Assembly: GCF_037893015.1 (NCBI RefSeq)
Contig: NC_133658.1
Span: 881,372,893-881,436,892 of the forward strand
From: Macrotis lagotis
Lineage: Eukaryota; Chordata; Mammalia; Peramelemorphia; Peramelidae
Length of the DNA stretch: 64,000 nt
Direction of reading: 5' to 3'
Shown here: one piece after another, positions 53,201 through 56,919 of the stretch
Layout of the letters: every line of letters begins with the position of its first letter
How positions within the stretch are numbered: position 1 is the first letter of the stretch
Translations under genes and position numbers: made by a program
The notes under the pieces: model-generated
What the model was told of the DNA's origin: nothing
Seen by the model: the letters and a program-made list of their open reading frames with translations, nothing else
The model's database searches: none

Positions 53201-56137
53201 TATACCAAGATAAACTTCGAATGGCCATTGAGGACATAAAGATAACAAGGAAGAAATTACCTTTCTGATCTATGGATAGGGAGAAGATTCATGAGCATAT
53301 AAAGAACAAAGGATCATAAAAGATAAAAATGAATGCAGTTAAAATTAGAAGAGAAACAAGTAGCTAAGGATAAATCTCTGCAGTAAATCCTTCTGTTAAA
53401 GGTCTTATTATAATAAGACATACAGTCTTTCCTTTAATAGCTTAAAACTATACTAAGATTTTTGGAACACATATAATTCGGTCTGTAAATAAACATTTAT
53501 TTAGTGCCTACTAAGCTAGGTACATCTAGGCACTGTGTTATGGATTTAGGGTTCAGAGAACAGCAAAAAGCAGTCCCTAATCTCAGGTCAAAAGGGAGAA
53601 GCAACATGTAAACAACTATGTACAAACAAGCTAAAGACAGGATAATGAAGGAAATTTCAAAAGGAAAGCATTAAAGGGGATGAGAGAAGGCTTCTTGGAG
53701 AAGTTGGGAATTTAATTGGCATTTGAAGGAAGTCAAGGAGCTGGTGGTACTAAGGAGTGAGAGAATTCCAAACATGAGGGAGAGCCAGAGAAAAGGGAGT
53801 TGGGAGGTGAGGTTAGCAATGAAGCCACTGTTAACTGGACTGCAGAGTACATGGTGGGAATAAGATGTAAGAAACCTAGAAAGGAGATGGGGAACAAGCC
53901 TAGATTATATAAATGCCAAATAATTTTTATATTTGATCTTGTGAGTGACTTTATAAGACTAAGAGCAGTTCCCCATAAGGCAAATGGTCAAAGGATTACA
54001 AACAGGGAGTTTTCATAGGAAGAAATACAAACAATCAACAGTCATATTTTTAGAAATATGTTTTGCCTAACTTTAAATGTATATCATATAGCTTGCCTTT
54101 TCATTGGATAGAAGGATTGAAGGAGGAGCATTTGAAGCACAATTTTTTAAAAAAATCATTATTTTAAAAATTAAATTAAGTTAAATTGCTATATGAAAAA
54201 GTGCTCCAAATCACTAAAAATTAGTGAAATGAAAATGAAGTCAACTCAAGAGAATCCACTTTATACATATTAGACTGGCAAAGGTAACAAAGGAGAAAAA
54301 TTTCAAATGTGGGCAGTGCTGTGGATTGATCTAGATATTTTGGAAAGCAATTTTGAATTATACCCAAAAAGTCTCTAGACTATCATATACTTTGTGGTGA
54401 TATATCTAGGGATGCTAGATTTATCCTTCCAAAGACATCAAATAAAGATGAAATATACTCATGGGATTGTGATGGTGGTTTGGTCATTTTAGTCCTGTTT
54501 GACTCTTCATTACCTCAGTAAGGGTTTTCTTGACAAAAAATCCAGAGTAGTTTGCCATTTCCTTCTCTAGATCACTTTACAGATGAGAAAACTGAGGCAA
54601 ACAGGATGAAGTGACTTGCCCAAGGACACCCAGGTATCCAGACTCTTACAGACTAAAAAGTAAGAGGCCTGAGAAGGCCTGAGAAGGCCCTGCCTTCAAA
54701 ATGATCCTGCCTTCTTTGTGGCCTCTGGTTGAAAGACTGGAAGAATATGACTTCCAATTTAATGAGCTATTGAATATAGGTATAGAGACATAAATGACGA
54801 GTTTGTTCAATTCACAGATGGCACAAAGCAGAGTAGGGTGGTTAACATTGTGGGTGACATAGAACTGAACCTAGTAAGATCCATTTTAATAGGGATAAAT
54901 GTAAAGTATCCTGCTCCGGCTCAAAAAATCAATTTTACAAATATAAAATGAGGTGAGTAGTCAACATCTGGAAGGCATCTGAGTGTTGATATGACAGCTA
55001 AATAAAATTAATGAGGGTTTAGGTGAATTTAGTTAGGAATAGCAGTCAGGTGATTGTCTAAATGTATTCTGCCCTAGTTGGAGCACATTTGAAATAATAT
55101 TGTGCTCAGTTCTAGGATCACATTCAAAGAAGCATGGGGAAAGAGGCTGTCCAGAATAGGGCAACCAAAATGGTGAAGAGCCTTGAGGTTATGCCATGTT
55201 AGGTTCAATTAAAGCAACTGGGAAGAGAAGGGCTGTATGGGATTCTGCTCAGCCCCAGAAGAAAGGAACACTAGACAAAAGTTGTAGAAAGAGGAACCAA
55301 AGTCATTGGCTAAATATTCAAGGTAGGACAGCAAGATAATGGAACTTAAGGTCTGATGAACAAACCTGGGAGAAGAGAAGAGAAGACTTAGGGTGGGACT
55401 GGCTTCAAAAGTAGGAAAGAAGAATCCTTCTTATTCTGCTTGGGCCTAGGGGGCAGAATCAGTAGTAATAGGATGGAAGAAGCAGACACCAAATTTGCCA
55501 TTAGGTATAATGTAAAAAAACAAAACATCTTTCCTTTCCTCAACATCCTTAAAGTGTAGAATTACTGACTCCAACCTGCAGGAGGAGACAATCTCTAATC
55601 CAAAAAATATTATGGGTTTCAAGCCAAGGTTGGATTGTCACTTGTCCGCCATGTTGGAGAAGTCATTTTTTAACTAATAAAAGTTCGATCAGAGAGACTT
55701 TGAGGTCCTTCTAACTCGAATTCTGTAAACAAATCTGGCAATGGCTTCTATCTCCTGGTTTTTCTTACTGTACACAGAACTTTTCTCATCAATTCCCAGA
55801 ATTGGGTAAAGAGACCCATACCTTCTATTCCCCTACCATGGAAGTGAACTTATCTCAGATTGTCTTCCTCTCTCCAGAAAAGGGGCACCAGAGTCTACTA
55901 TCTACTCCTAGGAGCTGCTAAATCCCAGCAACCGAGAAATGACTCGGATGAGTCCCTGAGAGGCTTCACTCTGAAATAAGTGGAAGCTGACTAGACCAAA
56001 GTTAAAGTTCTTCTTGGAAAAGGGGATCTTGACTTCCAGAAGGGCAGCAGATATAACCCAGAAGGTAGGAACCTCATACCTGATTTCAGATGGTCTCCTG
56101 GCCAGGGTGGCATGTTCTCCTTCCGAATGGTATCCAT
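6821..56137 (-). CDS. C1orf167: C1orf167-like protein: proline-rich 23-residue repeats plus SFI1-like helical repeats, 22 coding exons
   Basis: Unstudied gene lying between AGTRAP and MTHFR, as in human. I assembled 22 coding exons: 56080-56137, 39665-43317, 37035-37078, 36141-36339, 35069-35175, 33149-33276, 26504-26684, 25505-25692, 25096-25279, 23116-23335, 22299-22432, 20669-20777, 20248-20360, 17881-18002, 16990-17104, 13163-13246, 11943-12213, 10229-10393, 9104-9270, 8090-8225, 7534-7638, 6821-6949. All use AG/GT borders with agreeing phases; the total is 6612 bases, about 2203 residues. The N-terminal part is basic and disordered, followed by about 29 proline-rich repeats. The C-terminal half has recurring W/R/L helices such as RCFKAWQYYLLRKEIIAKVL and VFRRWHQIWAARVLKSQ, resembling SFI1/centrin-binding repeats; a centrosomal role is inference only. 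The least certain join is at the 3' edge of the giant exon (weak gtcaga donor). No broken frame was found. Confidence 0.85.
7097..7102 (+). promoter_or_regulatory. MTHFR: Candidate polyadenylation signal AATAAA for MTHFR
   Basis: A canonical hexamer in ctaaataaaaagccc, 2.28 kb after the MTHFR stop. If used, the MTHFR transcript overlaps the last C1orf167 coding exon (6821-6949) in antisense. Confidence 0.4.
7534..7638 (-). CDS. C1orf167: C1orf167 exon with SFI1-like repeats
   Basis: The acceptor is ttgtacag and the donor CAG|gtacct, phase 0 to 0. It encodes VKQWWLEWSWRTWRRRWLQL and then QVALYLQNKHSILSQ. Confidence 0.82.
7800..7990 (+). mobile_element. L1-type 3' tail fragment
   Basis: ttgtacttgtataaccagta and the end aaaaattgtttttacatgc followed by an A-rich tail match the 3' end found on other L1 copies in this window (14.8 kb, 58.7 kb). 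Confidence 0.5.
8090..8225 (-). CDS. C1orf167: C1orf167 exon with SFI1-like repeats
   Basis: The donor is CTG|gtgagc, phase 2 to 0. The acceptor is drawn at ctaaag; a second AG three bases on would drop one Arg. It encodes KYLQKWRHKVLLLRFHGQQR and RRRLAKVWQCWIDTQGSEQL. Confidence 0.76.
8775..8955 (-). mobile_element. MIR core-SINE
   Basis: Antisense MIR features: acagatgaaaaaatgagatc, gaggttaagg, tttgaacccagctcttctga, ccactgtaccac. Confidence 0.6.
8975..9082 (+). mobile_element. CR1/L3-like 3' end
   Basis: ggtccttccaagagtaaaat then tctgtggttc is the typical 3' terminus of CR1-type LINEs. Short and diverged. Confidence 0.35.
9104..9270 (-). CDS. C1orf167: C1orf167 exon
   Basis: The donor is CTGGA|gtaaga. 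There are two possible acceptors 12 bases apart (exon start 9270 or 9258), both in frame. It encodes LWFQLNQRQSRVKGLTSQEG and ends GLKETWL. Confidence 0.7.
9690..9860 (+). mobile_element. MIR core-SINE
   Basis: Contains cagtttcctcctctgtaacg and aaatgacctccaaggctcct, the 3' half of a MIR-type element. Confidence 0.6.
9991..10175 (+). mobile_element. MIR/MAR1 core-SINE
   Basis: Full head gaggcagctggtggtatagt, core gagttcaaatgtgact and tail aatgataatgacagtaccca. It lies in the intron just before the C1orf167 exon ending at 10229. Confidence 0.75.
10229..10393 (-). CDS. C1orf167: C1orf167 exon
   Basis: The acceptor is ctctcag and the donor CAG|gtgaga, phase 0 to 0, 55 codons. It encodes VDNYWTRAIALAQAKRTLHS then a Gly-rich tail. 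A strong internal gtaagg at 10299-10294 looks like a donor, but using it breaks the frame with the downstream exon; read-through to 10229 restores it. Confidence 0.76.
11575..11855 (-). mobile_element. MIR core-SINE split by a TG repeat
   Basis: gaaaccgaggccaagaaatt on the left and cagaatctagtacctttccc on the right are halves of one antisense MIR, separated by a TG/TGTC-rich run. Confidence 0.55.
11656..11760 (+). repeat. (TG)n/(TGTC)n microsatellite
   Basis: About 105 bases of alternating TG with TCTG and TATG interruptions. Confidence 0.95.
11943..12213 (-). CDS. C1orf167: C1orf167 exon
   Basis: The acceptor is atttcctag and the donor CAG|gtgaga, phase 2 to 0. It encodes TLTELAEVINFRGQDWRTSR, IYHIRQHHLLRFPWDHKGML and on to DLDTFGKQ, 90 codons without a stop. 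Confidence 0.78.
12695..12905 (+). mobile_element. MIR core-SINE, diverged
   Basis: Tail features catttgtagagtggatacc, ctcatagggcagttgtgaat and aaacagtagctattatcatt match a sense MIR 3' half. Confidence 0.45.
13163..13246 (-). CDS. C1orf167: C1orf167 exon with SFI1-like helix
   Basis: The acceptor is gttttccag and the donor GAG|gtagga, phase 2 to 2. It encodes MVLAVLNLWVSLWTLQAIQR. Confidence 0.75.
13900..14150 (-). mobile_element. CR1/L3-like LINE 3' fragment
   Basis: tctacatggcatggcctcat and ctcctgtggacacactccag are the antisense of the CR1 3' region found in sense at 55.1-55.4 kb. Confidence 0.55.
14205..14890 (+). mobile_element. L1 3' end carrying an expanded TTCC run
   Basis: aaatgaagtgaacagaacca, acaatgatccaggacaattc and the tail aaatgaatgttcaaataaag are L1 3' sequence shared with the copies at 46.6 and 58.4 kb. 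A pyrimidine run replaces part of the 3' UTR. Confidence 0.75.
14445..14720 (+). repeat. (TTCC)n then CT/TCTG-rich pyrimidine tract
   Basis: About 23 near-perfect TTCC units from 14459 to 14550, followed by degraded TTCC, TCTC and TCTG runs. Confidence 0.95.
15011..15183 (-). mobile_element. Marsupial SINE (WSINE1-like)
   Basis: Ends gcgccacctagctggcccct; contains ctaggtaattattaagtgtc; the T-rich start is the reversed A-tail. Confidence 0.8.
15640..15905 (+). mobile_element. MIR-type SINE inserted in LINE2, with AAT expansion
   Basis: Head gtgcagtggttagagcacct, tail cctcacagggatcaagaaag. About 17 AAT units at 15777-15826 sit in the middle. Confidence 0.65.
15777..15826 (+). repeat. (AAT)n microsatellite
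   Basis: About 17 uninterrupted AAT units. Confidence 0.95.
16305..16610 (+). mobile_element. LINE2 3' end
   Basis: ccttgcctggaatgcttttc, gagagcaagaaatgtctttt and the terminal gcttaataaatgcctattgg are the L2 3' end in sense. Confidence 0.75.
16630..16865 (-). mobile_element. MIR core-SINE
   Basis: ttttacagaccagaaaaact, gtgacttgtacacagtcaca, atttgaactcaagtctccag in antisense. Confidence 0.65.
16990..17104 (-). CDS. C1orf167: C1orf167 exon
   Basis: The acceptor is cctttag and the donor GAT|gtgagt, phase 1 to 2. It encodes QQALQEPQHWPHILKRIVCG and WPQKVSKQRNAASCQE. Confidence 0.78.
17225..17330 (+). mobile_element. L1 5' UTR fragment (second copy)
   Basis: About 100 bases closely match 18927-19025 (cagatctcagacctggatgc at both places). 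Confidence 0.55.
17490..17630 (-). mobile_element. MIR core-SINE fragment
   Basis: gaagaatctgaggcctggag, tccaaggtcacacaggaaag and the 5' part in antisense. Confidence 0.5.
17881..18002 (-). CDS. C1orf167: C1orf167 exon
   Basis: The acceptor is ccttctag and the donor CAGA|gtaagt, phase 2 to 1. It encodes WWELFCQQGVWGLTQEALHH followed by WHTSWQ. Confidence 0.8.
18135..18310 (-). mobile_element. MIR core-SINE
   Basis: tagagctggaaaagacctca, cattttacacataaggaaac and catttgcccaagactagtaa in antisense. Confidence 0.65.
18670..19500 (+). mobile_element. L1 5' UTR and start of ORF1
   Basis: A 5' UTR-like stretch is followed by ORF1 text (cacaaactcagaagacgata, then a Lys/Glu coiled-coil EEKLGKQMRLMQELRKKSQQ). 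The copy is cut off at the TG repeat at 19501. Diverged, with stops. Confidence 0.6.
19501..19540 (+). repeat. (TG)n microsatellite
   Basis: About 13 TG units then TATG units. Confidence 0.9.
19975..20146 (-). mobile_element. Marsupial SINE (WSINE1-like)
   Basis: gggttaagtggcttgcccaa, ctaggtaattagaaagtgag and the end accacctagccgcccc. Confidence 0.85.
20248..20360 (-). CDS. C1orf167: C1orf167 exon
   Basis: The acceptor is catcacag and the donor CTG|gtaagg, phase 0 to 2. It encodes SWHETGWQQGTQQALEVKQH. Confidence 0.75.
20669..20777 (-). CDS. C1orf167: C1orf167 exon
   Basis: The acceptor is tttcctag and the donor CAG|gtagga, phase 2 to 0. It encodes QKWSQLWEWQQPGPWRLLLA and then a Pro/Gly/Glu stretch. 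Confidence 0.78.
21150..21284 (-). mobile_element. Marsupial SINE
   Basis: Antisense copy: ggggttaagtgacttgccca, atttgaactcaggtcctctt, tttagctgccct end. Confidence 0.8.
21306..21464 (+). mobile_element. Marsupial SINE (WSINE1-like)
   Basis: Head ggggcagctaggtggcacag, core cctgagttcaaaacagacct, tail ttaaccccattgccttcaat plus A-rich end. It lies 22 bases from the preceding antisense copy. Confidence 0.85.
21727..21888 (-). mobile_element. Marsupial SINE (WSINE1-like)
   Basis: Reversed A-tail of T's, then gcaaggcaaatgggattaag and the end gccacctagcgcc. Confidence 0.85.
21945..22245 (+). mobile_element. SINE with RTE-like 3' end
   Basis: A tRNA/core-like head (gagttcaaatccatcctcag) is followed by a tail (ggacacagatggttctggag, gcatcatctccctgatgtca) that resembles marsupial RTE 3' sequence such as that at 24.6-25.0 kb. 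Confidence 0.6.
22299..22432 (-). CDS. C1orf167: C1orf167 exon
   Basis: The acceptor is atcctcag and the donor GG|gtgagt, phase 0 to 2. It encodes VHSPTDSSSNSLSLVGDDPP and SEATESWKISSPL, a polar linker. Confidence 0.75.
22680..22905 (-). mobile_element. MIR core-SINE
   Basis: ccccttgaggtagttgcctc and ggtaggatctgaactcgggt in antisense. Confidence 0.55.
23116..23335 (-). CDS. C1orf167: C1orf167 exon
   Basis: The acceptor is ctcttcag and the donor GAG|gtgaga, phase 2 to 0. It encodes SRKLQLLQRTLQRWQQMIQ, then a Ser/Thr-rich linker ending PRSSLGE. Confidence 0.85.
23410..23640 (-). mobile_element. MIR core-SINE
   Basis: ctttccaattgaagaaactg, ttgctcagagtcacagagta, gctggatttgaactaggtcc in antisense. 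Confidence 0.65.
23655..23880 (+). mobile_element. MIR core-SINE
   Basis: cctcagtttcctcatctgta, ggatcaaatgagacaatatt and gtaaagtgtttagcat in sense, back to back with the preceding antisense copy. Confidence 0.65.
23885..24375 (-). mobile_element. SINE with RTE-like 3' end, split by a younger SINE
   Basis: Left part gtttgtcctttgttctagaa and ctctggagctatctgggtcc; right part gtgacttacccagggtcaca and gggctggtgctctaccc. The two parts are halves of one antisense element. Confidence 0.6.
24076..24230 (+). mobile_element. Marsupial SINE (WSINE1-like) nested in another SINE
   Basis: Full head gggcggctaggtggcgtagt through ttaaccctgtttgccttcaa and an A-tail. The flank agatggctct occurs on both sides, consistent with a target-site duplication. 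Confidence 0.85.
24390..24508 (+). mobile_element. LINE2 3' end
   Basis: ttgagggtagagacagtctt, agtgcttagcagagtacctg, cataaatgtttgttg. Confidence 0.6.
24600..25035 (+). mobile_element. RTE-type LINE 3' end
   Basis: Sense strand still reads LCPTCSRTFQAHIGLIGHSW followed by THC, the C2H2-like end of an RTE reverse-transcriptase ORF. It is followed by tggtcttcttcaataacaaa and a CCAA repeat. Upstream frames are broken. Confidence 0.6.
25096..25279 (-). CDS. C1orf167: C1orf167 exon
   Basis: The acceptor is gtcctcag and the donor GCAGA|gtatgt, phase 1 to 2. A polar linker is followed by ACRKLKLHRVFLLWSQRLVQ, another W-centred helix. Confidence 0.85.
25505..25692 (-). CDS. C1orf167: C1orf167 exon with SFI1-like repeats
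   Basis: The acceptor is ttcactcag and the donor AAG|gtgagg, phase 2 to 1. It encodes CFRAWRCHTQRRIWCQDRLI, then ILRKSLHQWVKMMWLQATYS. Confidence 0.87.
26270..26390 (-). mobile_element. MIR core-SINE fragment
   Basis: ttttatagatgaggaaacag and gggatttgaatccaagccct in antisense. Confidence 0.5.
26504..26684 (-). CDS. C1orf167: C1orf167 exon with SFI1-like repeats
   Basis: The acceptor is gctggcag and the donor CG|gtaagg, phase 1 to 2. It encodes FHLWYLQKVLMAEIRKEAWA and RIFQAWMTRTMNTARICSLV. Confidence 0.85.
27230..27590. mobile_element. Two MIR-type SINEs, antisense then sense
   Basis: 27240-27400 is antisense (ccattttagaaatgaggaaa); 27400-27590 is sense (cttggagtcaggaacccatg, tgcctcagttttctgttcta). 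Confidence 0.5.
27640..28880 (+). mobile_element. LINE2 with a nested SINE
   Basis: Sense L2: cactcactaattatgggcac, tatgcagatgatttctagct, then the 3' end cttgagggcaggtatatttt. A CT-rich stretch lies at 27882-27950. A SINE splits it at 28394. Confidence 0.7.
28394..28512 (+). mobile_element. Marsupial SINE nested in LINE2
   Basis: ggggcagctaggtggcccag through aataattacctagctgtgtg; the 3' end is cut short. Confidence 0.8.
29500..30010 (+). mobile_element. Two MIR-type SINEs in sense
   Basis: 29500-29685 (cctcatctgtaaaataagga, tttccttccagctctttatc) and 29865-30010 (aggaagacctgagttctaaa, gagcaagtcact). Confidence 0.5.
30520..30900 (-). mobile_element. LINE2 3' end (antisense)
   Basis: caaggagcttacattccacg, then gaagtaaattcaaaataatt and caagtagtggaggggtgaga, the antisense L2 3' region. 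Two G homopolymers interrupt it. Confidence 0.6.
31715..32100 (-). mobile_element. Two MIR-type SINEs in antisense
   Basis: 31715-31855 (gaacccaggtcttcctgact) and 31950-32100 (gcaggatttgaactctggtc). Confidence 0.55.
32872..33027 (+). mobile_element. Marsupial SINE (WSINE1-like)
   Basis: Head tggctaggttgcatagtgga, aataattacctagctgtgtg, tail ccccgtttgccttgcaaaaa and poly-A. Confidence 0.85.
33149..33276 (-). CDS. C1orf167: C1orf167 exon
   Basis: The acceptor is tttttgggcag and the donor ACTG|gtaagt, phase 2 to 1. It encodes PIETLGLVCGVEGAPKIQLY and on to TQDLQRLT. Confidence 0.78.
33367..33518 (-). mobile_element. Marsupial SINE (WSINE1-like)
   Basis: Poly-T, ggggttaagtggcttaccaa, ctgcaccacctagccatccc. 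It starts about 90 bases upstream of the C1orf167 exon at 33149-33276, in the intron. Confidence 0.85.
33720..34560 (-). mobile_element. LINE2 3' region (antisense)
   Basis: tcatttattaagagcctatg, gagtttatattctactgggg, then aggaggctattgcaatagga. Diverged. Confidence 0.6.
34690..34815 (+). mobile_element. CR1/L3-like 3' end
   Basis: tcaggcatgagttagacttg and aaaattctgtggttgg. Confidence 0.35.
35069..35175 (-). CDS. C1orf167: C1orf167 exon
   Basis: The acceptor is tggtctag and the donor AG|gtaagg, phase 0 to 2. It encodes WKDLYLNRKERKPLMQ and IPEKELNPSQKDQPK. Confidence 0.78.
35805..35990 (-). mobile_element. LINE2 fragment (antisense)
   Basis: aaggaatcattggagtttat and ctttgacagctgtgtggagg. 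Confidence 0.6.
36141..36339 (-). CDS. C1orf167: C1orf167 exon with SFI1-like repeats
   Basis: The acceptor is cctgcag and the donor AAG|gtatga, phase 2 to 0. It encodes VLLTRCFKAWQYYLLRKEII and RAMRWSLWLRQAQIEFMKRK, two W-centred basic helices. This is the clearest SFI1-like exon. Confidence 0.88.
37035..37078 (-). CDS. C1orf167: C1orf167 exon
   Basis: The acceptor is ttttctag and the donor AG|gtgagg. It encodes KSSMEPLTPEHKEL, phase 0 to 2, leading directly into the helix repeat of the next exon. Confidence 0.75.
37080..37290 (+). mobile_element. CR1/L3-like LINE 3' fragment
   Basis: gacatgacaactgtcttcag and ggaggtcttcaagcagagac match the CR1 3' region. It abuts the C1orf167 exon that starts at 37078. 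Confidence 0.5.
37670..37850 (+). mobile_element. MIR core-SINE
   Basis: ttctgggttcaagtcccttc, gtttctccatttgtaaaatg. Confidence 0.6.
37985..38330 (+). mobile_element. MIR core-SINE split by a younger SINE
   Basis: ggacttgggttcaaatcctt on the left; ttttcccatctctaaaatgg and the rest on the right of the inserted element. Confidence 0.65.
38068..38201 (-). mobile_element. Marsupial SINE (WSINE1-like) with target-site duplication
   Basis: Poly-T start, ctaggtaattattaagtatc, end gcaccacccctagccgcccc. accacctgtgat is found directly on both sides. Confidence 0.88.
38440..38880 (+). mobile_element. LINE2 3' region
   Basis: tcttgcctagaatgctgttc, ttaataaatgtctaag terminus. Confidence 0.55.
38890..39120 (-). 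mobile_element. MIR core-SINE
   Basis: tgttttacagatgacgaaac, gaactcaggtcttcctgtct. Confidence 0.65.
39250..39410 (+). mobile_element. MIR core-SINE
   Basis: ctgtgtgaccttgggcaagt and gaggttccttctgtctctag. Confidence 0.6.
39475..39519 (-). other. C1orf167: Possible additional small C1orf167 exon
   Basis: Fifteen codons (ERLRTQSHPKNWRME) end at a strong donor GAA|gtaagg and are phase 0 on both sides, so they would fit between the giant exon and the next one. The acceptor (gtgaag) lacks a pyrimidine tract, so the call is weak. Confidence 0.3.
39665..43317 (-). CDS. C1orf167: C1orf167 giant exon with proline-rich tandem repeats
   Basis: The acceptor tcctatag at 43318-43325 is followed by 1217 open codons starting GPRLVQKNVNISASAGNG. 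The first about 295 residues are basic and Ser/Pro/Gln-rich. Then come about 29 repeats of 23 residues (42433-40430) and a tail ending QQLKLERRK. The frame stays open past this point to 39545, through intron-like sequence. The 3' edge is drawn at AAG|gtcaga, a weak donor, because the phase then agrees with the next exon. Another downstream edge is possible. Confidence 0.85.
40430..42433 (-). repeat. C1orf167: Coding tandem repeat, about 29 units of 69 bp (23 residues)
   Basis: Unit form is roughly V-P-P-E-A-S-P-N-L-T-P-G-H-P-x-x-L-T-H-x-x-R-A. Upstream units are the most alike (VPLEASPNLKAGYPNPLTHP, VPPEASPNLTPGHPSAFTHL). Later units drift to LSPVISPDLPPERPSTPTSS-like forms. A few differ in length, and unit 15 carries an insertion of about 15 residues. 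All changes keep the frame. Confidence 0.92.
43470..44640. mobile_element. Cluster of MIR and MAR1-type SINEs in both orientations
   Basis: Sense pieces at about 43470-43665, 43668-43770, 44040-44250 and 44465-44640 (gaattggcgaaggaaatagc, agttggacatgactgaacca); an antisense MAR1-type copy at 43780-44010 (agtagtttgccatttccttt, ggtcacacagctagtaaatg). No gene is seen here. Confidence 0.55.
44968..45118 (+). mobile_element. Marsupial SINE (WSINE1-like)
   Basis: gacagctaggtggcacagtg through cccattgccttataaaaaca. Confidence 0.85.
45230..47065 (+). mobile_element. L1, 3' half of ORF2 and 3' UTR
   Basis: Sense L1: the longest frame (46170-46493) reads SLLIREKQIETILRYHLTPL and CGKTGTLIHFWSSCELIQLF, the ORF2 C-terminal region. 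The 3' UTR is at 46600-47065. 5'-truncated, with several stops. Confidence 0.8.
47172..47206 (+). repeat. (AT)n microsatellite
   Basis: About 17 AT units. Confidence 0.95.
47740..48350 (-). mobile_element. L1 3' region in antisense
   Basis: ggtggtattgctggatatgg, cttcccacatcccttcccac are the reverse of L1 ORF2 end and 3' UTR text. Confidence 0.7.
48560..49430 (+). mobile_element. L1 ORF1-like region
   Basis: Coiled-coil text SKIETLEIKSGNLFQELNVL at 48660-48780, then aaagaaatcccaaaataaaa-type ORF1 C-terminal text. Heavily broken. Confidence 0.45.
49770..50070 (+). mobile_element. L1 ORF2 fragment, sense arm of an inverted pair
   Basis: gtatttctgacaaaggactc, gaagaaattaaagctttcga, tgatcaatgtcaggg; same region as 46080-46340. 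Confidence 0.75.
50071..50690 (-). mobile_element. L1 ORF2 fragment, antisense arm of an inverted pair
   Basis: gtggtattgctggatcaaag, gtgagatggtgcctcagaga, ttgaccatttatcaattggt: the reverse of L1 ORF2, overlapping the region present in the preceding sense arm. Confidence 0.75.
50740..51530 (+). mobile_element. L1 3' region
   Basis: aaacctatatcccaaagaga, gatgcaaagtgaaatgatca, then the 3' UTR and A-rich end. Confidence 0.7.
51656..51788 (-). mobile_element. Marsupial SINE nested in L1
   Basis: gcaaggcaatggggtgaagt, ctctatccactagctgcccc. Confidence 0.8.
51871..52027 (-). mobile_element. Marsupial SINE nested in L1
   Basis: ggttttt then ggggctaagtgacttgacca, gcgccacctagctgcccct. The flanks ccaatgcacatc and ccaatgaacatc are an imperfect target-site duplication. 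Confidence 0.85.
53480..53980 (-). mobile_element. LINE2 3' region (antisense)
   Basis: cagtccctaatctcaggtca, catttgaaggaagtcaagga, agaaacctagaaaggagatg. Confidence 0.65.
53985..54415 (+). mobile_element. L1 ORF2 end fragment
   Basis: aaaagtgctccaaatcacta, atattagactggcaaaggta; diverged. Confidence 0.5.
54455..54655 (-). mobile_element. MAR1-type core-SINE
   Basis: agtagtttgccatttccttc, gatgagaaaactgaggcaaa in antisense. Confidence 0.7.
54660..55725 (+). mobile_element. CR1/L3-type LINE, 3' 1 kb
   Basis: ccattttaatagggataaat, tattgtgctcagttctagga, agaatagggcaaccaaaatg, terminus gaggtccttctaactcgaat. Orientation is taken from the ggtccttc...ttctgt terminus. No ORF kept. Confidence 0.65.
56080..56137 (-). 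CDS. C1orf167: C1orf167 first coding exon
   Basis: The peptide is MDTIRKENMPPWPGDHLKS. The ATG is at 56137-56135, five bases after acceptor gtttag (exon edge 56142). The donor TCAG|gtatga leaves phase 1, exactly what the giant exon requires. The KEN motif near the start resembles the human protein's N-terminus as I recall it. Confidence 0.75.
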
Positions 56138-56639
56138 GGGCTCTAAACTGGGAATGTCACCAGGAAGTTTTCAGCCCAGGTTCTGGGGTAGGTGCTCCTA
56201 TCAGAATGGTCTTTCCAGGTAGCAATGATGGATAACAGATCACAGACTGACCAGGTGTCAAAGAGAAGGCTGGGAGATCAGAAAATCAAAGGTAGAGCAG
56301 GGTCAAGGCTTCTCCTTATGGGACCTTCACTGTCTTATCTCTTTAGCTTCCCCTCTCCTTCCAGGATAGTACCTGACCTTCCTAAGTCTAACTGGGTGGG
56401 ATGCCTGGTGAACTGGGGAGTCAGCTGATTCTGTCAACCCTCCCATCTTCATTTCCTTATCTTTAAGATGGCAGAGTTGAACCGATGCCCTCTCATGTCC
56501 TTTCCTGTTGTAAATCCTATGGAAGATTTGCCAGAATCAAGATTCTTCCCTTCCTAGCCCCTCTGATAATTCTTTCTCTGTCTCTCTTCGGCAAAATGTC
56601 TGTCTGTTCTCCCTGGAACCATGTTTTTCTCCAGAAAAT

Positions 56640-56880
56640 AAAATGATCCATCAGTCAATAAGTATTTGGTCTATGCAAGGCTCTTTGATAGGCCTTGGGG
56701 ATATAAAGATTCCCCCCCCCCAAAAAAAAAGTTGCTTCCCTCAAAGGGCTTATATTCCATCCGGGGAAAAAACAAGAGTATCAGCAACTAGGGGGTACAC
56801 TGAATGGAGCCCTAGATTTGAAGTTAGGAAGACTGTATTCATTCGATAATTAATCAATTAGCATTTATTAAGAACCTCCT
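56640..56880 (-). mobile_element. LINE2 3' end (antisense)
   Basis: ttgataggccttggggatat and aaagggcttatattccatcc. Confidence 0.5.
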
Positions 56881-56919
56881 ATGTTCCTGACACACTGGAA
56901 AGTGCTAGGTACTTTGACT

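Larger units (their letters stand above)
51540..53340 (+). mobile_element. L1 ORF2 reverse-transcriptase region with two nested SINEs
   Basis: LMSVDIEKAFHKIQYLFLLK at 52205 corresponds to the RT motif around the AEKAFDKI block. Many stops. Two antisense SINEs interrupt it. Confidence 0.7.
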
